64,000 nucleotides of DNA from Murinocardiopsis flavida (GCF_003014485.1 NZ_PYGA01000015.1:62001-126000), one strand, 5' to 3'. Counted from the stretch's first letter, positions 15,189 through 23,258 are shown. Notes: a model not told the origin generated them from the sequence alone. A program made the numbers and translations.

Positions 15189-16025
15189 TCAGTCGCCCAC
15201 GGAGATGTCGGCCGTGCGCACGCCGTCGGCAACGTTGCGGACGGTCTCCTGGGTGTCGGGGGCCACGTCGATGTCGGCGACCTCGCCGGACTGGTGGTGG
15301 ACGTCGCCGCCGGTGGCGTCGCGGACGACGCTCTCGGCGGTGCCGCCCTCGGTGGCGCCGCGCACCGCGGCGAGGCCGCCGTCGACCCCGCCGGCCGGCG
15401 CCTCGGGCAGTGCGGCGCGCTGCGGCAGGGTCTTGTGCTGCGGCGGGGTCTTGTGCTGCCGCAGCTCCGAGGTGACCCCGTCGGCGGCACCGGCGGGCAC
15501 GGCGCCCTCGACCTTGTCGCGCAGGGGCTGGACGGCGTCACCCGGCTTCTCGGCCGCGCCGGCGAGGCCGCGCGCCTCTCCGCCGGCCGCGCCGACGGTC
15601 TTCTTCGCGGTTCCGCCGGTCGAGCCGACCGTGTCCTTCGCCGTCCCGCCGGTGCGGCGCACCTTGTCGGTCACGGGGGCGGTCTGCGGCACCGCGCCCA
15701 GGAGCCCTTCGGTCTTCGAGGCGGCGCCGAGGACGCGGCCGCCGGCGTCGCTCAGCAGCGGCTCGGTCCGCGGGACCGAGACGGACTGGAGGGCGCCGTT
15801 GGCGTCCTCCCACTGGAGCTGCGTCGGCACCATGCCGATGACCTGGTCGGGCGCGCCGGCCACGAGCGGGACGACGTGGCCGGCGTCGGTCGACGGGCCG
15901 CTCAGGCCGAGGGAGCCCGAGGGCGCCTCGTCGGCGGCGGCGATCCCGGCGCCCAGGGCGAGGAACCCGGCGGTTCCGGCCGCGAGCAGGAGGGTCTTAA
16001 CGCCGGTGCGAGCGAACGCGAACAT
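15189..16025 (-). CDS. Secreted low-complexity protein of unknown function
   Basis: The 278-residue product has a classical signal peptide: a basic start, then LLLAAGTAGFLALGAGIAAA ending in Ala-Asp at about residues 31-32. The mature protein contains a short hydrophobic HVVPLVAGAPDQVIGM region. It is otherwise rich in Gly, Ala, Thr, Glu and Lys, with a TGGTAKxTVG motif repeated twice near residues 125-145 and a Gln-His-Lys-Thr repeat near 190-200. No enzyme domain was recognised. The ATG at 16025 is well supported by AAAGGA seven bases upstream. A second secreted low-complexity protein is encoded just upstream on the same strand, with a strong hairpin between. A cell-surface role is plausible but unproved. 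Confidence 0.75.
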   Translation of the reverse strand: MFAFARTGVKTLLLAAGTAGFLALGAGIAAADEAPSGSLGLSGPSTDAGHVVPLVAGAPDQVIGMVPTQLQWEDANGALQSVSVPRTEPLLSDAGGRVLGAASKTEGLLGAVPQTAPVTDKVRRTGGTAKDTVGSTGGTAKKTVGAAGGEARGLAGAAEKPGDAVQPLRDKVEGAVPAGAADGVTSELRQHKTPPQHKTLPQRAALPEAPAGGVDGGLAAVRGATEGGTAESVVRDATGGDVHHQSGEVADIDVAPDTQETVRNVADGVRTADISVGD

Positions 16026-16375
16026 TGATGGTCCTTTCGGAGCGTGAACGTCTGTGCTGGTCGCATCGGGCGACGCTGGTCGCCCGATTCCGCGGTTCGT
16101 CCTGGCCGGGGACGCGTCCGCGTCGTTCTCGGGATCCGGCGGTCCCGGCCGTGCGCGTGGCGGGCGCTGCGGCGCGGTGCCGGATTCAGTCGTGGGGTCT
16201 GGCGGACCGCCGACTGACGTGAACCCCGTGGTTCGGGGGCGCGGGGCTCACGTCAGCCCCCAGTACGCGTGGTGCTGGGACGGGCGGTGCGGTGTCGCCT
16301 GGGCCTGGCGGCGGAGGTGCCGGGCCGGCCTGCGGAGCGGCCCGCGACGACGCGCGGGCGCAGAGGTCCCCTGTG
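16026..16375. other. 350-base intergenic region with a terminator hairpin
   Basis: The region separates the two secreted-protein genes. It holds the hairpin at 16214-16256 that should end the upstream transcript. The stretch between the hairpin and 16025 probably holds the promoter of the downstream gene. No additional coding region could be supported. Confidence 0.5.
16214..16256 (-). terminator. Hairpin CTGACGTGA / TCACGTCAG
   Basis: Nine-base perfect arms at 16214-16222 and 16248-16256 continue inward, after a one-base bulge, as a CCCCG/CGGGG stem. It lies 120 bases beyond the stop of the minus-strand gene at 16376-17227 and upstream of the next gene, so it probably ends that transcript. 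Confidence 0.6.
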
Positions 16376-17227
16376 TTAGTCGGGGGAGAACGAGCGGTCG
16401 GCGACCGGCACCTGCGGCACAACGGCCGACTCGATGTGCCGCGCCTGGGCCGCGCCGCCGGAGCGGCGCGGGCCGGTGAAACGGGTGAGGTCGGCGACCA
16501 GGGTCAGCGGGCCGCCGCCCTGCGCCTGGGCCGGGAGCGCCGCGGAACCGGACGACGGCGCGCCGTCGGAATCGGAGCGGGCGCCGGGGTCGTGCGCGGA
16601 GACGTCCGGGCCGTGCTGCGCCGCGGCGTCGTAGCGGTCGGTCGGACCGGTGCGGACGTCCGGGGTGCCGGCGTCGGAGCGGGGCGCCGGCTCGGCGTCC
16701 GCGGCATCGTCGGCGGGTTCGGGGCGGTGCTGCTCGGGTTCCGGCGCCGGGTTGCGCCCGTGCCCGGCGGGGTCGCCGCCGGGAAGGGGGTCGGCGGACC
16801 GGTCGATCGCCTCGCGGACCTGCCCGCCGGCGTCATCGGCCGCGTCGGCGACAACGTCGCTCGCCGAGGGCCCCGGGGGTTCCGGCGCCGGGTCGACAGC
16901 GGGCATGTCAGGTTCGGGGACGTCGGGCTCGGGCGCGGCCTTCGCCGCGTCGGGCACCGCGGCGGGGGCTTCGGCGGGCGCGGCCGGGTCGGCGGCGCCG
17001 CGGGCCTTCGCCGCGGGGGCGTCGCCCTGCTCCGCCGCGCCGCGCACAGCGGACTGCGCCGGATCGTCGGGGACGCCCAAGGTGTCGGCGCTCGCCACCG
17101 CGGTGCCGAGCAGCCACGCCGCCGCGGCGAGCCCGCCGAGCAGCAGTGCCCTGCGCAGGGGGCCGCCCAGTGCGCGCACCACCGCGGCGGCGCGACGGGC
17201 GCGCGCACTGCGGTCGGTACGGATCAC
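16376..17227 (-). CDS. Secreted acidic Pro/Ala/Asp-rich protein of unknown function
   Basis: The protein (283 residues from this start) has a basic N-terminus and a hydrophobic stretch LLLGGLAAAAWLLGTAVASA that fits a signal peptide cleaved before Asp-Thr. The remainder is low in complexity, dominated by Asp, Glu, Pro and Ala, and likely disordered. It closes with a more ordered tail containing LTLVADLTRF and HIESAVVPQVPV. The GTG at 17227 is preferred because GGGGAG lies eight bases upstream; an ATG at 17293 is in frame but lacks such a site. Like its downstream neighbour it carries no recognisable enzyme domain. It is divergent from the sigma factor gene that starts at 17549. Confidence 0.65.
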   Translation of the reverse strand: MIRTDRSARARRAAAVVRALGGPLRRALLLGGLAAAAWLLGTAVASADTLGVPDDPAQSAVRGAAEQGDAPAAKARGAADPAAPAEAPAAVPDAAKAAPEPDVPEPDMPAVDPAPEPPGPSASDVVADAADDAGGQVREAIDRSADPLPGGDPAGHGRNPAPEPEQHRPEPADDAADAEPAPRSDAGTPDVRTGPTDRYDAAAQHGPDVSAHDPGARSDSDGAPSSGSAALPAQAQGGGPLTLVADLTRFTGPRRSGGAAQARHIESAVVPQVPVADRSFSPD

Positions 17228-17548
17228 GGAGGAGGCTCCCCTGCTCGGCGGTGCGGAGACGGCGGATCGCGGGCGGGGCGCACGGACACGCATGGGTCAC
17301 GAACAGCGCCAACCCGCCAACGGAACGTGACCGTAGCACGGTTCGCGGTTTCGGCTCCACACATTCCGCGAATTCGTGCCGAGTCCACCGGATCCCCGCG
17401 GACGGCGGCGATCCGGCGCGGCCGCGGCGGCGCGGCCCGGCCGCGCTCCCGGCGGATGTCGTACCCGCCGCCTACCGTGGAGCTCCAGGGACCGATCGCG
17501 CGCAGTGGCCGCGACCGGCTCGATCCATCGATCGAAAGGCAGCGACCG
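17228..17548. other. 321-base divergent promoter region, no gene
   Basis: This stretch lies between the secreted acidic protein (minus strand) and the SigX5-type sigma factor (plus strand) and must hold both promoters. A GGAAC at 17322-17326 followed by GTT at 17341 recalls extracytoplasmic-function sigma promoters, but the 14-base spacing is shorter than usual, so I do not call it. Nothing else stands out. Confidence 0.4.
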
Positions 17549-18616
17549 ATGCCCGAAGGCACGGCGATCGCCACGCCGCCGGCGGCCCACGACTTCGCCC
17601 GGCTCACCGATCCGTACCGGCGCGAACTGCTCGTGCACTGCTACCGCATGGTCGGCTCGATGCACGACGCCGAGGACCTCGTCCAGGACGTCTACCTCCG
17701 CGCGTGGCGCGGGTTCGGCGGGTTCGAGGGCCGCGCGTCACTGCGCACCTGGCTGTACCGCATCGCCACCCGCACCTGCCTGACCGCCTTGGAGTCCCGG
17801 GGCAGGCGCCCCCTCCCGTCGGGTCTCGGTGCGCCCAGCGACTCCCCCGAGGTCCCCGTGGTCGCGTCGGGCCCCGAGGTGTCCTGGCTCGAACCGCTGC
17901 CCGACGACCCCGCCGAGATCGTCGCCGCCCGGCAGAGCACCCGCTTGGCGCTCATCGCCGCCCTCCAGCACCTGCCGCCCCGCCAGCGCGCCGTCCTGAT
18001 CCTGCGCGACGTCCTGCGCTGGCGGGCCGCCGAGGTCGCCGCCCTGCTCGACACCACGACCGCTGCCGTCAACAGCGCGCTCCAGCGCGCCCGCGCCCAG
18101 TTGGACGCCGCCGCGCCGGCCGAGGACCAGCTCGTCGAGCCCGCCGACCCCAGGCTGCGCTCGCTCCTCGACCGCTACGCCGCTGCGTTCGAGACCTCCG
18201 ACATCCCGGCCCTCATGCTGCTGCTGGCCGAGGAGGCCGGGTGGGAGATGCCGCCGTTTCCGCAGTGGTTCGTCGGCCGCGGCGACATCGCCCGGCTCAT
18301 CTCGACCCAGTGCCCCGCTGGCCCCGGCGATCTCCGCATGATCCCCCTCACCGCCAACGGCCAGCCGGCGTTCGCCGTCTACCTGCGCTCCGACGACCAC
18401 GTCTTCCGCGCGTTCCAGCTCCAGGTGCTCACCGCCACCCCGGCCGAGGTCACGCACGTCACCACGTTCTTCGACGTCACCCTGTTCCCGAAGTTCGGCC
18501 TGCCCACCGAGCTGGCCGGCGCCCGCGGCCCCTTGGGCACCCGCGCCGCTCCCGCTCCCGCCGCGTCCCGTGCCGCACCGGCGCCGCCCACGGCCCGGAA
18601 GGCGGGAGGACGCTGA
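17549..18616 (+). CDS. SigX5-type RNA polymerase sigma-70 factor with C-terminal NTF2-like domain
   Basis: This 355-residue protein is an ECF-like sigma factor of the TIGR02960 (SigX5) type. Sigma region 2 (residues about 15-85) has LLVHCYRMVGSMHDAEDLVQ followed by FEGRASLRTWLYRIATRTC. Region 4 (about 125-185) has LQHLPPRQRAVLILRDVL and a TTTAAVNSALQRARAQLD recognition helix. Residues 190-320 form a SnoaL/NTF2-like extension, which in related ECF groups controls activity in place of an anti-sigma factor; none is encoded nearby. The tail is a Pro/Ala run. The ATG at 17549 follows AAAGG. Its stop codon overlaps the likely start of a small-molecule kinase gene, so the two should be co-translated. 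Its promoters are unknown. Confidence 0.9.
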   Translation: MPEGTAIATPPAAHDFARLTDPYRRELLVHCYRMVGSMHDAEDLVQDVYLRAWRGFGGFEGRASLRTWLYRIATRTCLTALESRGRRPLPSGLGAPSDSPEVPVVASGPEVSWLEPLPDDPAEIVAARQSTRLALIAALQHLPPRQRAVLILRDVLRWRAAEVAALLDTTTAAVNSALQRARAQLDAAAPAEDQLVEPADPRLRSLLDRYAAAFETSDIPALMLLLAEEAGWEMPPFPQWFVGRGDIARLISTQCPAGPGDLRMIPLTANGQPAFAVYLRSDDHVFRAFQLQVLTATPAEVTHVTTFFDVTLFPKFGLPTELAGARGPLGTRAAPAPAASRAAPAPPTARKAGGR

Positions 18617-19491
18617 CCCCGCCCGATCCGCACCCCGCGCGGGAGGCGCTCACCGCCGCGGCCGCCCGCTGCGGGTTCGACTCCGCCGGGGCCGAACCGG
18701 TGTCGTCCGGCGAGAACACCGTGTTCGCCCTGCCGGGCGGGCAGGCGGTCGCCAAGGTCGGCCGCTCCGCCGCGTCCACCGCCCGGGCCGCGCGCGAGGT
18801 GCGGGCGGCCCGGTGGCTGCTCGAACGCGGTGTCCCCGCCGTGCGCCCCCTCGCCGGGCCGGTGGCCGCCCTCGGCCGCCCGGTCACCTTCTGGGAGCGG
18901 CTGCCGCCCGCGGAGCGCCCGCCGTCGGGGGCCGACCTGGGGTCGCTGCTGCGCCGCCTGCACGCGCTGGGCCCGGCCCCGTTCCCGCTCCCGGCCCGCT
19001 CCCTCCTCGCGGGTGTTGATCGGTGGCTCCGCGCCGCCGAGGGTGGCATCGACCCCGCCGATGCCGCCTACCTGCGCGAGCGCGCCGAGACGTGCGCCGC
19101 GCAGATCGCCGCGCTGCGCCCGCGCCTGCCGCCCGGCCCCATTCATGGCGACGCGCTGCTCCGCAACGTCGTCGTGGGCCCCGACGGCCCCGTCCTCACC
19201 GACCTCGAGTACGTCTCCCATGACCTCCGCGAGCACGACCTCGTGGTGATGGCGCTGGCACGCGACCGCTACGGCATGCCCGAGCGCGAGTACCAGGGGT
19301 TCACCGGCGCCTACGGGTGGGACGTCGCCGAGTGGCCGGGCTGCGCCGCCCTGCGCGGCGCCAGGGAGACCGCCAGTGCCGCCTGGGTCGCCCAGCACGC
19401 GCCCGCCTCGCCCGGCGCCCGCGCGGAGTTCCGCCGCAGGGTCGCCTCGCTGCGCGCCGGCGATCCGCTGGTGCGCTGGCACGCCTGGTAG
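18613..19491 (+). CDS. Aminoglycoside/choline-kinase-like phosphotransferase (APH family), probable CTG start
   Basis: The product of about 292 residues has the kinase-like fold of APH enzymes, which transfer phosphate to hydroxyls of small molecules. It contains an N-lobe with SGENTVFALPGGQAVAKVG and the catalytic loop IHGDALLRNVVV with the HxD...N triad. The metal-binding LTDLEYVS segment also fits. No ATG, GTG or TTG codon is well placed for a full N-lobe. GGGAGGA at 18604-18610 sits just ahead of a CTG at 18613, whose last two bases begin the TGA of the sigma factor gene. This CTGA overlap is the most likely start. The substrate is unknown; resistance to an aminoglycoside cannot be concluded. 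A GC-rich hairpin follows the stop. Confidence 0.78.
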   Translation: MTPPDPHPAREALTAAAARCGFDSAGAEPVSSGENTVFALPGGQAVAKVGRSAASTARAAREVRAARWLLERGVPAVRPLAGPVAALGRPVTFWERLPPAERPPSGADLGSLLRRLHALGPAPFPLPARSLLAGVDRWLRAAEGGIDPADAAYLRERAETCAAQIAALRPRLPPGPIHGDALLRNVVVGPDGPVLTDLEYVSHDLREHDLVVMALARDRYGMPEREYQGFTGAYGWDVAEWPGCAALRGARETASAAWVAQHAPASPGARAEFRRRVASLRAGDPLVRWHAW

Positions 19492-19493
19492 CG

Positions 19494-19519
19494 GCGGCCC
19501 CGATCCGGGGAGGGGCCGC
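19494..19519. terminator. Hairpin between convergent kinase and LacI genes
   Basis: Perfect eight-base arms GCGGCCCC and GGGGCCGC enclose a ten-base loop. The hairpin lies within the 57 bases that separate the two convergent stop codons, so it may terminate both transcripts. Confidence 0.55.
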
Positions 19520-19548
19520 CCCCGTTCGGGGCCGCGGGAGCCTCCCGG

Positions 19549-20607
19549 CTACGGCCCGGTCCGCCGGGGCGGGGCCATGGTGCGGCCCTCGACCGGCGCG
19601 CAGTCGAGCAGCCGCGGCCCGGGGGCGTCCGCGCCGTCGAGGATGGCGCTCAGCAGCCCGACCGCCGCCCGGCCCATCGCCGCGCGCGGGTCGGCCGACC
19701 CGCTGAACGCGACCCCGCCCGCTCCCTGGCCGGTGTCCGGCGGCAGGCCGGGGACGACGACGGACAGGTCGCCGGGGATGCCCACCCCCCTCTCCGCTGC
19801 GATCGCCGCCAGGGCCGCCGCGTCGGCCGGCTCGTCGACGAAGGCGACCGTGCGCCTGCTCCCGGCGAGCGCGTCGAGCAGGGCGCCCGGCGCCGCGGCG
19901 GGGATCAGAGCGCCGTCCGCGCCCGCCGCCGCGACCGCCGCGCGGAACCCGCGCAGCAGACCGGTACGGGCCTCCGGGCCCTGGCCGGTACCGGCCGCCG
20001 CCGGGCCGCCGGGGCCGATGTAGGCGAGCCGGGTGTGGCCGAGCCGCACGGCCCGGCGGACCAGTGCCGCGGCCGCCGCGGGGTAGTCGGCCCCGATACT
20101 CGGCACGGGCCCGCCGGGGTCGCCGCCGGGTCCGACCGACACGCACGGGTGCTCCTCGTCGGCCAGCCGGACCAGCTCGGAGCGGTCGACCTCGCCGCCG
20201 AGCACCAGGAGTCCGTCGGCGAGCCGGAACCGCTCGTCGCCCCGGAAGATCCGGCGCCGCCCGTCGGACACCGGTGCGCTGCTCAGCAGCAGCAGGTCGG
20301 AGCCGGTGCGTTCGGCGCCGGCCTCGACACCCGCGAGCAACTGGCGGTACCGGTCGTGGTGGGGAAAGGCCCCCTCGGCGGTGAACACGGCCAGGATGCG
20401 GTTGCGGCGCGCGACCAGGCTGCGCGCCGCCGGGTCGGCGACGTAGCCGGTATCGCGGATGGCGCGGAGCACCCGCGCCCGGGTCTCGGGGGCGATGCGG
20501 ACCCCGGTGTCGGTGCGGTTGTTGAGCACCAGCGAGACCACCGCCTGGCTGACGCCGGTCATGCGGGCGATGTCCTTCTGGGTGACGCGCCTGCGGGGTC
20601 TGGTCAC
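19549..20607 (-). CDS. LacI family transcriptional regulator
   Basis: The 352-residue protein has an N-terminal LacI helix-turn-helix (residues about 6-55): VTQKDIARMTGVSQAVVSLVLNN, then a hinge with VLRAIRDTGYVADPAARSL. A periplasmic-binding-protein-like sugar domain follows, with strands such as ILAVFTAEGAF and HTRLAYIGPGG. The GTG at 20607 is preferred over the ATG at 20646: GAGGA lies about nine bases upstream of it, and a palindromic operator at 20631-20642 would otherwise be inside the reading frame. Neighbours are a kinase gene (convergent) and a small protein and PAP2 gene, none a sugar gene, so its ligand and main targets are not shown by context. Confidence 0.88.
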   Translation of the reverse strand: MTRPRRRVTQKDIARMTGVSQAVVSLVLNNRTDTGVRIAPETRARVLRAIRDTGYVADPAARSLVARRNRILAVFTAEGAFPHHDRYRQLLAGVEAGAERTGSDLLLLSSAPVSDGRRRIFRGDERFRLADGLLVLGGEVDRSELVRLADEEHPCVSVGPGGDPGGPVPSIGADYPAAAAALVRRAVRLGHTRLAYIGPGGPAAAGTGQGPEARTGLLRGFRAAVAAAGADGALIPAAAPGALLDALAGSRRTVAFVDEPADAAALAAIAAERGVGIPGDLSVVVPGLPPDTGQGAGGVAFSGSADPRAAMGRAAVGLLSAILDGADAPGPRLLDCAPVEGRTMAPPRRTGP

Positions 20608-20630
20608 GGTGCGTGGTCCTCGTCCGGCGA

Positions 20631-20642
20631 TGATACGTATCA
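20631..20642. promoter_or_regulatory. Perfect palindrome TGATACGTATCA, probable LacI autoregulatory operator
   Basis: A 12-base perfect palindrome with the central CG typical of LacI-family operators lies 24 bases before the GTG start of the LacI gene. No second copy was noticed in the window. Confidence 0.6.
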
Positions 20643-20723
20643 TCAACGAGCGGTGACCAGGATCACCCGTTCAAGCCGGGGCCGTCAAGGAACCGGCGCC
20701 GGAACCCGGTGCGCGCCGCGGGC

Positions 20724-20954
20724 TCAGTCGTTGACGGCGACCGCCGCGAAGACCTGGACGGTCGCGCCGTCGTGCTCGACGGACTCGCCGGTGGCCTCGA
20801 ACTCGAACGACCGGCCGCCCCGCTTGAAGCGGTACTGGCCCTTGGGGTCGGCGACCTCGGTGAACGTGCCGTCGAGGTCGCTGATCGCGGCGAACTCCCG
20901 GCTTGCGGGGACGGCCAGCTTGATGCGTTTCATGTCCGGCTGAAGGATCGACAC
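20724..20954 (-). CDS. Small conserved-looking hypothetical protein (76 aa)
   Basis: The small protein has a mixed hydrophilic sequence. A central region with DLDGTFTEVADPKGQYRF is followed by GRSFEFEATGESVEHDGA and a hydrophobic VQVFAAVAVND end, suggesting a compact beta-rich fold. I do not recognise a family. The GTG at 20954 is chosen because AGGAG lies four bases upstream. An internal ATG at 20933 lacks a site, and an ATG at 20972 begins before the AGGAG. It lies between the PAP2 gene and LacI gene, all on the minus strand, and could share the PAP2 transcript. Confidence 0.55.
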   Translation of the reverse strand: MSILQPDMKRIKLAVPASREFAAISDLDGTFTEVADPKGQYRFKRGGRSFEFEATGESVEHDGATVQVFAAVAVND

Positions 20955-21055
20955 CGTTCTCCTCGGATGCATGTTCGTCACGGGGCCGTCCCGCGCAGCG
21001 GCGCCGGTCGACCGGAGGCCCCAATCTAGCCGCGGATCCGGCGTTCCGGGACCGA

Positions 21056-21946
21056 TCAGGCGGACGCGGTGTCGGCCGCCGCGCGGTGCTCGCCGCTCCA
21101 GAGCCGGCGGCCGCGCCACGGCCACCACCAGTGCGTTGTGTAGCCCTCGGGGATCATCTGGTCGAGGCGGATGACGAGGCGGAGCGCGAACCCGCCGGCG
21201 ACCATGCCCGTGGCGAGGTCGGAGAACCAGTGGAAGTGCAGGTAGGTCGAGATCATCGACTGGAGGATCGCGATGACGACGATGGTCCAGGCGAGTCGGT
21301 GCACGATGTGCGGGCGCACCGCCTTGTAGCGGATGATCAAGAACAGCGCGATGCCGTAGATGAGGATGGCGTTGGCGCCGTGGCCCGACGGGAAGGACAC
21401 CCCGCCGCCGTCGGAGAAGAACGCGGGGTTGAAGGTGCGCGGGTGGCCCCGGGTGAGCAGGAACTTCATGGTGCCCACGAGGCCGATCATGCCCACCAGT
21501 CCGGCACCGCTGAGGATGATGGGGCGCCACGACTGGTACTGATAGGCGAAGTGCAGCGCCACCACACCGAGCACCGGGCCGGCGACACCACGCGAGGCGA
21601 TGGTGTCGGGCCACAGGATGAGGAACATCCTGATCTCGTCGTAGAAGGGGCGCGGCGCGGTGTTCACCCAGTTGTCGACGATGTGCAGCGGCCCCGCCGA
21701 CAGTACGGTCATCACGATGAGCGCCACCAGCATGAAGATGGCGCTCTTGTCCGATGCCATGCCCCAGGCGATCTCGCCCCAACTCGGCCACACGACGGTG
21801 GGATCCTCGTTGTTGCGCCGTCGGCCGGGAAGGGCCTGGCGCAGCCGGGAAGGGTCGATTCGGAGGGCTCTGGGTCTGTAGAAAGCGGGGAACGGGCTCT
21901 CGGCGCCTGCGTTAGGCCTGCGCCGGGGCCGCATCGTGTGGTTCAT
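21056..21946 (-). CDS. PAP2 family membrane phosphatase
   Basis: PAP2 enzymes remove phosphate from lipids such as phosphatidate or undecaprenyl pyrophosphate at the outer membrane face. The 296-residue protein has five to six membrane segments. The three family motifs are present: KFLLTRGHPR for motif 1, SFPSGHG for motif 2, and a Ser-Thr-x-Leu-His-Phe-His-Trp-Phe-Ser-Asp run for motif 3, with the catalytic His. A cytoplasmic, basic N-terminal tail of about 60 residues precedes the first membrane segment. The ATG at 21946 is weakly supported; an in-frame ATG at 21934 is also possible. The gene has a long, strongly structured upstream region of 541 bases shared with a divergent GntR regulator. 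Confidence 0.88.
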   Translation of the reverse strand: MNHTMRPRRRPNAGAESPFPAFYRPRALRIDPSRLRQALPGRRRNNEDPTVVWPSWGEIAWGMASDKSAIFMLVALIVMTVLSAGPLHIVDNWVNTAPRPFYDEIRMFLILWPDTIASRGVAGPVLGVVALHFAYQYQSWRPIILSGAGLVGMIGLVGTMKFLLTRGHPRTFNPAFFSDGGGVSFPSGHGANAILIYGIALFLIIRYKAVRPHIVHRLAWTIVVIAILQSMISTYLHFHWFSDLATGMVAGGFALRLVIRLDQMIPEGYTTHWWWPWRGRRLWSGEHRAAADTASA

Positions 21947-22487
21947 GTGCTCAGTGCTGTCTCACGGATCGTGGGCTGGCCTGCGGCACGGTCGTGCGTA
22001 TGGATGAGACGTTCTTGCCGCCGGATCGGTTGCCAAGTGGATGGTCGGAAAGTGTGAACGCGGCGGATTCGTCCGCCGCTGCCCCGGTACAAGGGGGCTT
22101 GCGCTCTCGGGGCGGTGCCCGCAGTGGGGATCCTCCCCTGTGCGGGAGGAGTACACCTGACCCCTGGGTGACGACGGGGTATGCACAAGGTGTCCGACTG
22201 GACAGCATAGCGCCCGGTTTGGTCACACACTGTTGCACGCCTTTGACTACGATCGTCCGATATCGCCCCATCCCGTCCAGTAACGCATCGCGCTCGCGCC
22301 GTCCACCGGAGTGACACGGGAACGTGAGCCATTCGTTAGCAAATGCCGACCGCGCCATGCCCGGCGCAACGCCGTGGAGCGTCCGCGCGGCCGGGGCCCG
22401 CCGGTGCGGGCACGTGTCCGGCCGCAGGGGTGTGGCACCCTTCAATGTGCCTCTGCCTCCGCTCGCGACCCATCGGAAGGGATGTCG
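21947..22487. other. 541-base divergent leader region with two stable hairpins
   Basis: No gene could be supported between the PAP2 and GntR genes. Two hairpins stand out: GCGGCGGA-TTCG-TCCGCCGC at 22060-22079, an eight-base-pair stem with a UUCG/CGAA tetraloop, and TCCTCCC-N6-GGGAGGA at 22131-22150. Read on the minus strand both would lie in a long PAP2 leader. I compared this leader with the c-di-AMP, cobalamin and SAM riboswitch cores as I remember them and saw no match. Confidence 0.45.
22060..22079. other. Eight-base-pair stem with a UUCG-type tetraloop
   Basis: GCGGCGGA (22060-22067), TTCG (22068-22071) and TCCGCCGC (22072-22079) form a perfect stem closed by an extra-stable UUCG loop in a plus-strand transcript; the minus-strand copy has a CGAA loop. 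It could stabilise a leader RNA or end a plus-strand transcript. Confidence 0.5.
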
Positions 22488-23165
22488 ATGACCGAACTCC
22501 CCGCGCCGCCCGGCGACACGTCGCGCCTGGCACGCAACCCGCTCCGGGAGCAGATCCGCCGCATGCTGGTCGACGGTCTGCTGTCCGGTCGTTGGCAACC
22601 GGGGGAGCGGATCGTGGAGCGGCGCATCGCCGCGGAGTTCAACGTGAGCCAGGCGCCCGTGCGCGAGGCGCTGCGCGAACTCGAGGCGCTGCGGCTGATC
22701 GAGTCGGTTCCGAACAAGGGGGCCAGGGTGCGCGATTTCGGTGTCGCGGACATGGCTGAGATCTATCCCGTTCGGGCCGGTCTTGAACTCGTCGCGGCCG
22801 AACTCGCCGCCGAACGCCTCGCCGCCGACCTCGGTCCGCTGCACGCCGAGGTCGAGGCGCTGAAGCGGGCGACCGCCACCGGCGACGTCGACGGCCAGAT
22901 CCGGCACAGTGTCGAGTTCCACCGGGTGATCGTGCGCCAGGCGCGCAACAGCGTCCTGCTGCACACCTGGGAGTCGCTGGGGGTCGAGGTCTGGACCGCG
23001 CTGTCGGTGCGCTGGCTCGACATGGAACTGCACGCCAAGGCCGCCGACCACGCCCAGATCATCGAGGCGTTCGCCGCGCGCGACCCCAGCGTGGGCCGGC
23101 TGCTCAGCGACCATGTGCTGAACTACGTCGACGCGGCGCTGAAGTCGCGGAACATCGTCGGCTGA
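22488..23165 (+). CDS. GntR/FadR-type (FCD domain) transcriptional regulator, probable pdh regulator
   Basis: The 225-residue protein has a GntR winged helix at residues 10-75, with LREQIRRMLVDGLLSGRWQPG and the recognition segment VSQAPVREALRELEA. An all-helical FCD ligand domain fills the rest. The FCD metal/ligand residues are plausible in SVEFHRVIV, DHAQIIEAF and LSDHVLNYV. Such regulators often respond to small carboxylic acids. The ATG at 22488 has GGAAGG seven bases upstream. The next genes, 298 bases on in the same direction, are pdhABC, and a 17-base palindrome overlaps their likely promoter. Control of pyruvate dehydrogenase by this protein, as by PdhR elsewhere, is therefore likely but inferred. 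Confidence 0.88.
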   Translation: MTELPAPPGDTSRLARNPLREQIRRMLVDGLLSGRWQPGERIVERRIAAEFNVSQAPVREALRELEALRLIESVPNKGARVRDFGVADMAEIYPVRAGLELVAAELAAERLAADLGPLHAEVEALKRATATGDVDGQIRHSVEFHRVIVRQARNSVLLHTWESLGVEVWTALSVRWLDMELHAKAADHAQIIEAFAARDPSVGRLLSDHVLNYVDAALKSRNIVG

Positions 23166-23258
23166 CAGGTTCGGACCTCCGCGCCGACCGCCCGTGAGCG
23201 CGGTCGGCCCCGACCGGGACCCCGAGCGAAAAAGTCCGAGATATCCCGTAAAGTCTTA

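Noticed and set aside
16292-17548. An N-terminal extension of the sigma factor of about 400 residues
   Set aside because: The extra frame runs antisense to a secreted-protein gene and has no domain; the family start MPEGTA at 17549 has its own ribosome binding site.
20643-20955. Promoter or additional gene antisense to the small 76-residue protein
   Set aside because: The plus-strand frame across this region (20035-20943) is antisense and low in complexity; no ribosome binding site or domain supports it.
21947-22200. A c-di-AMP, cobalamin or SAM riboswitch before the PAP2 gene
   Set aside because: None of the conserved core blocks of these classes, as I know them, could be matched; only generic hairpins are visible.
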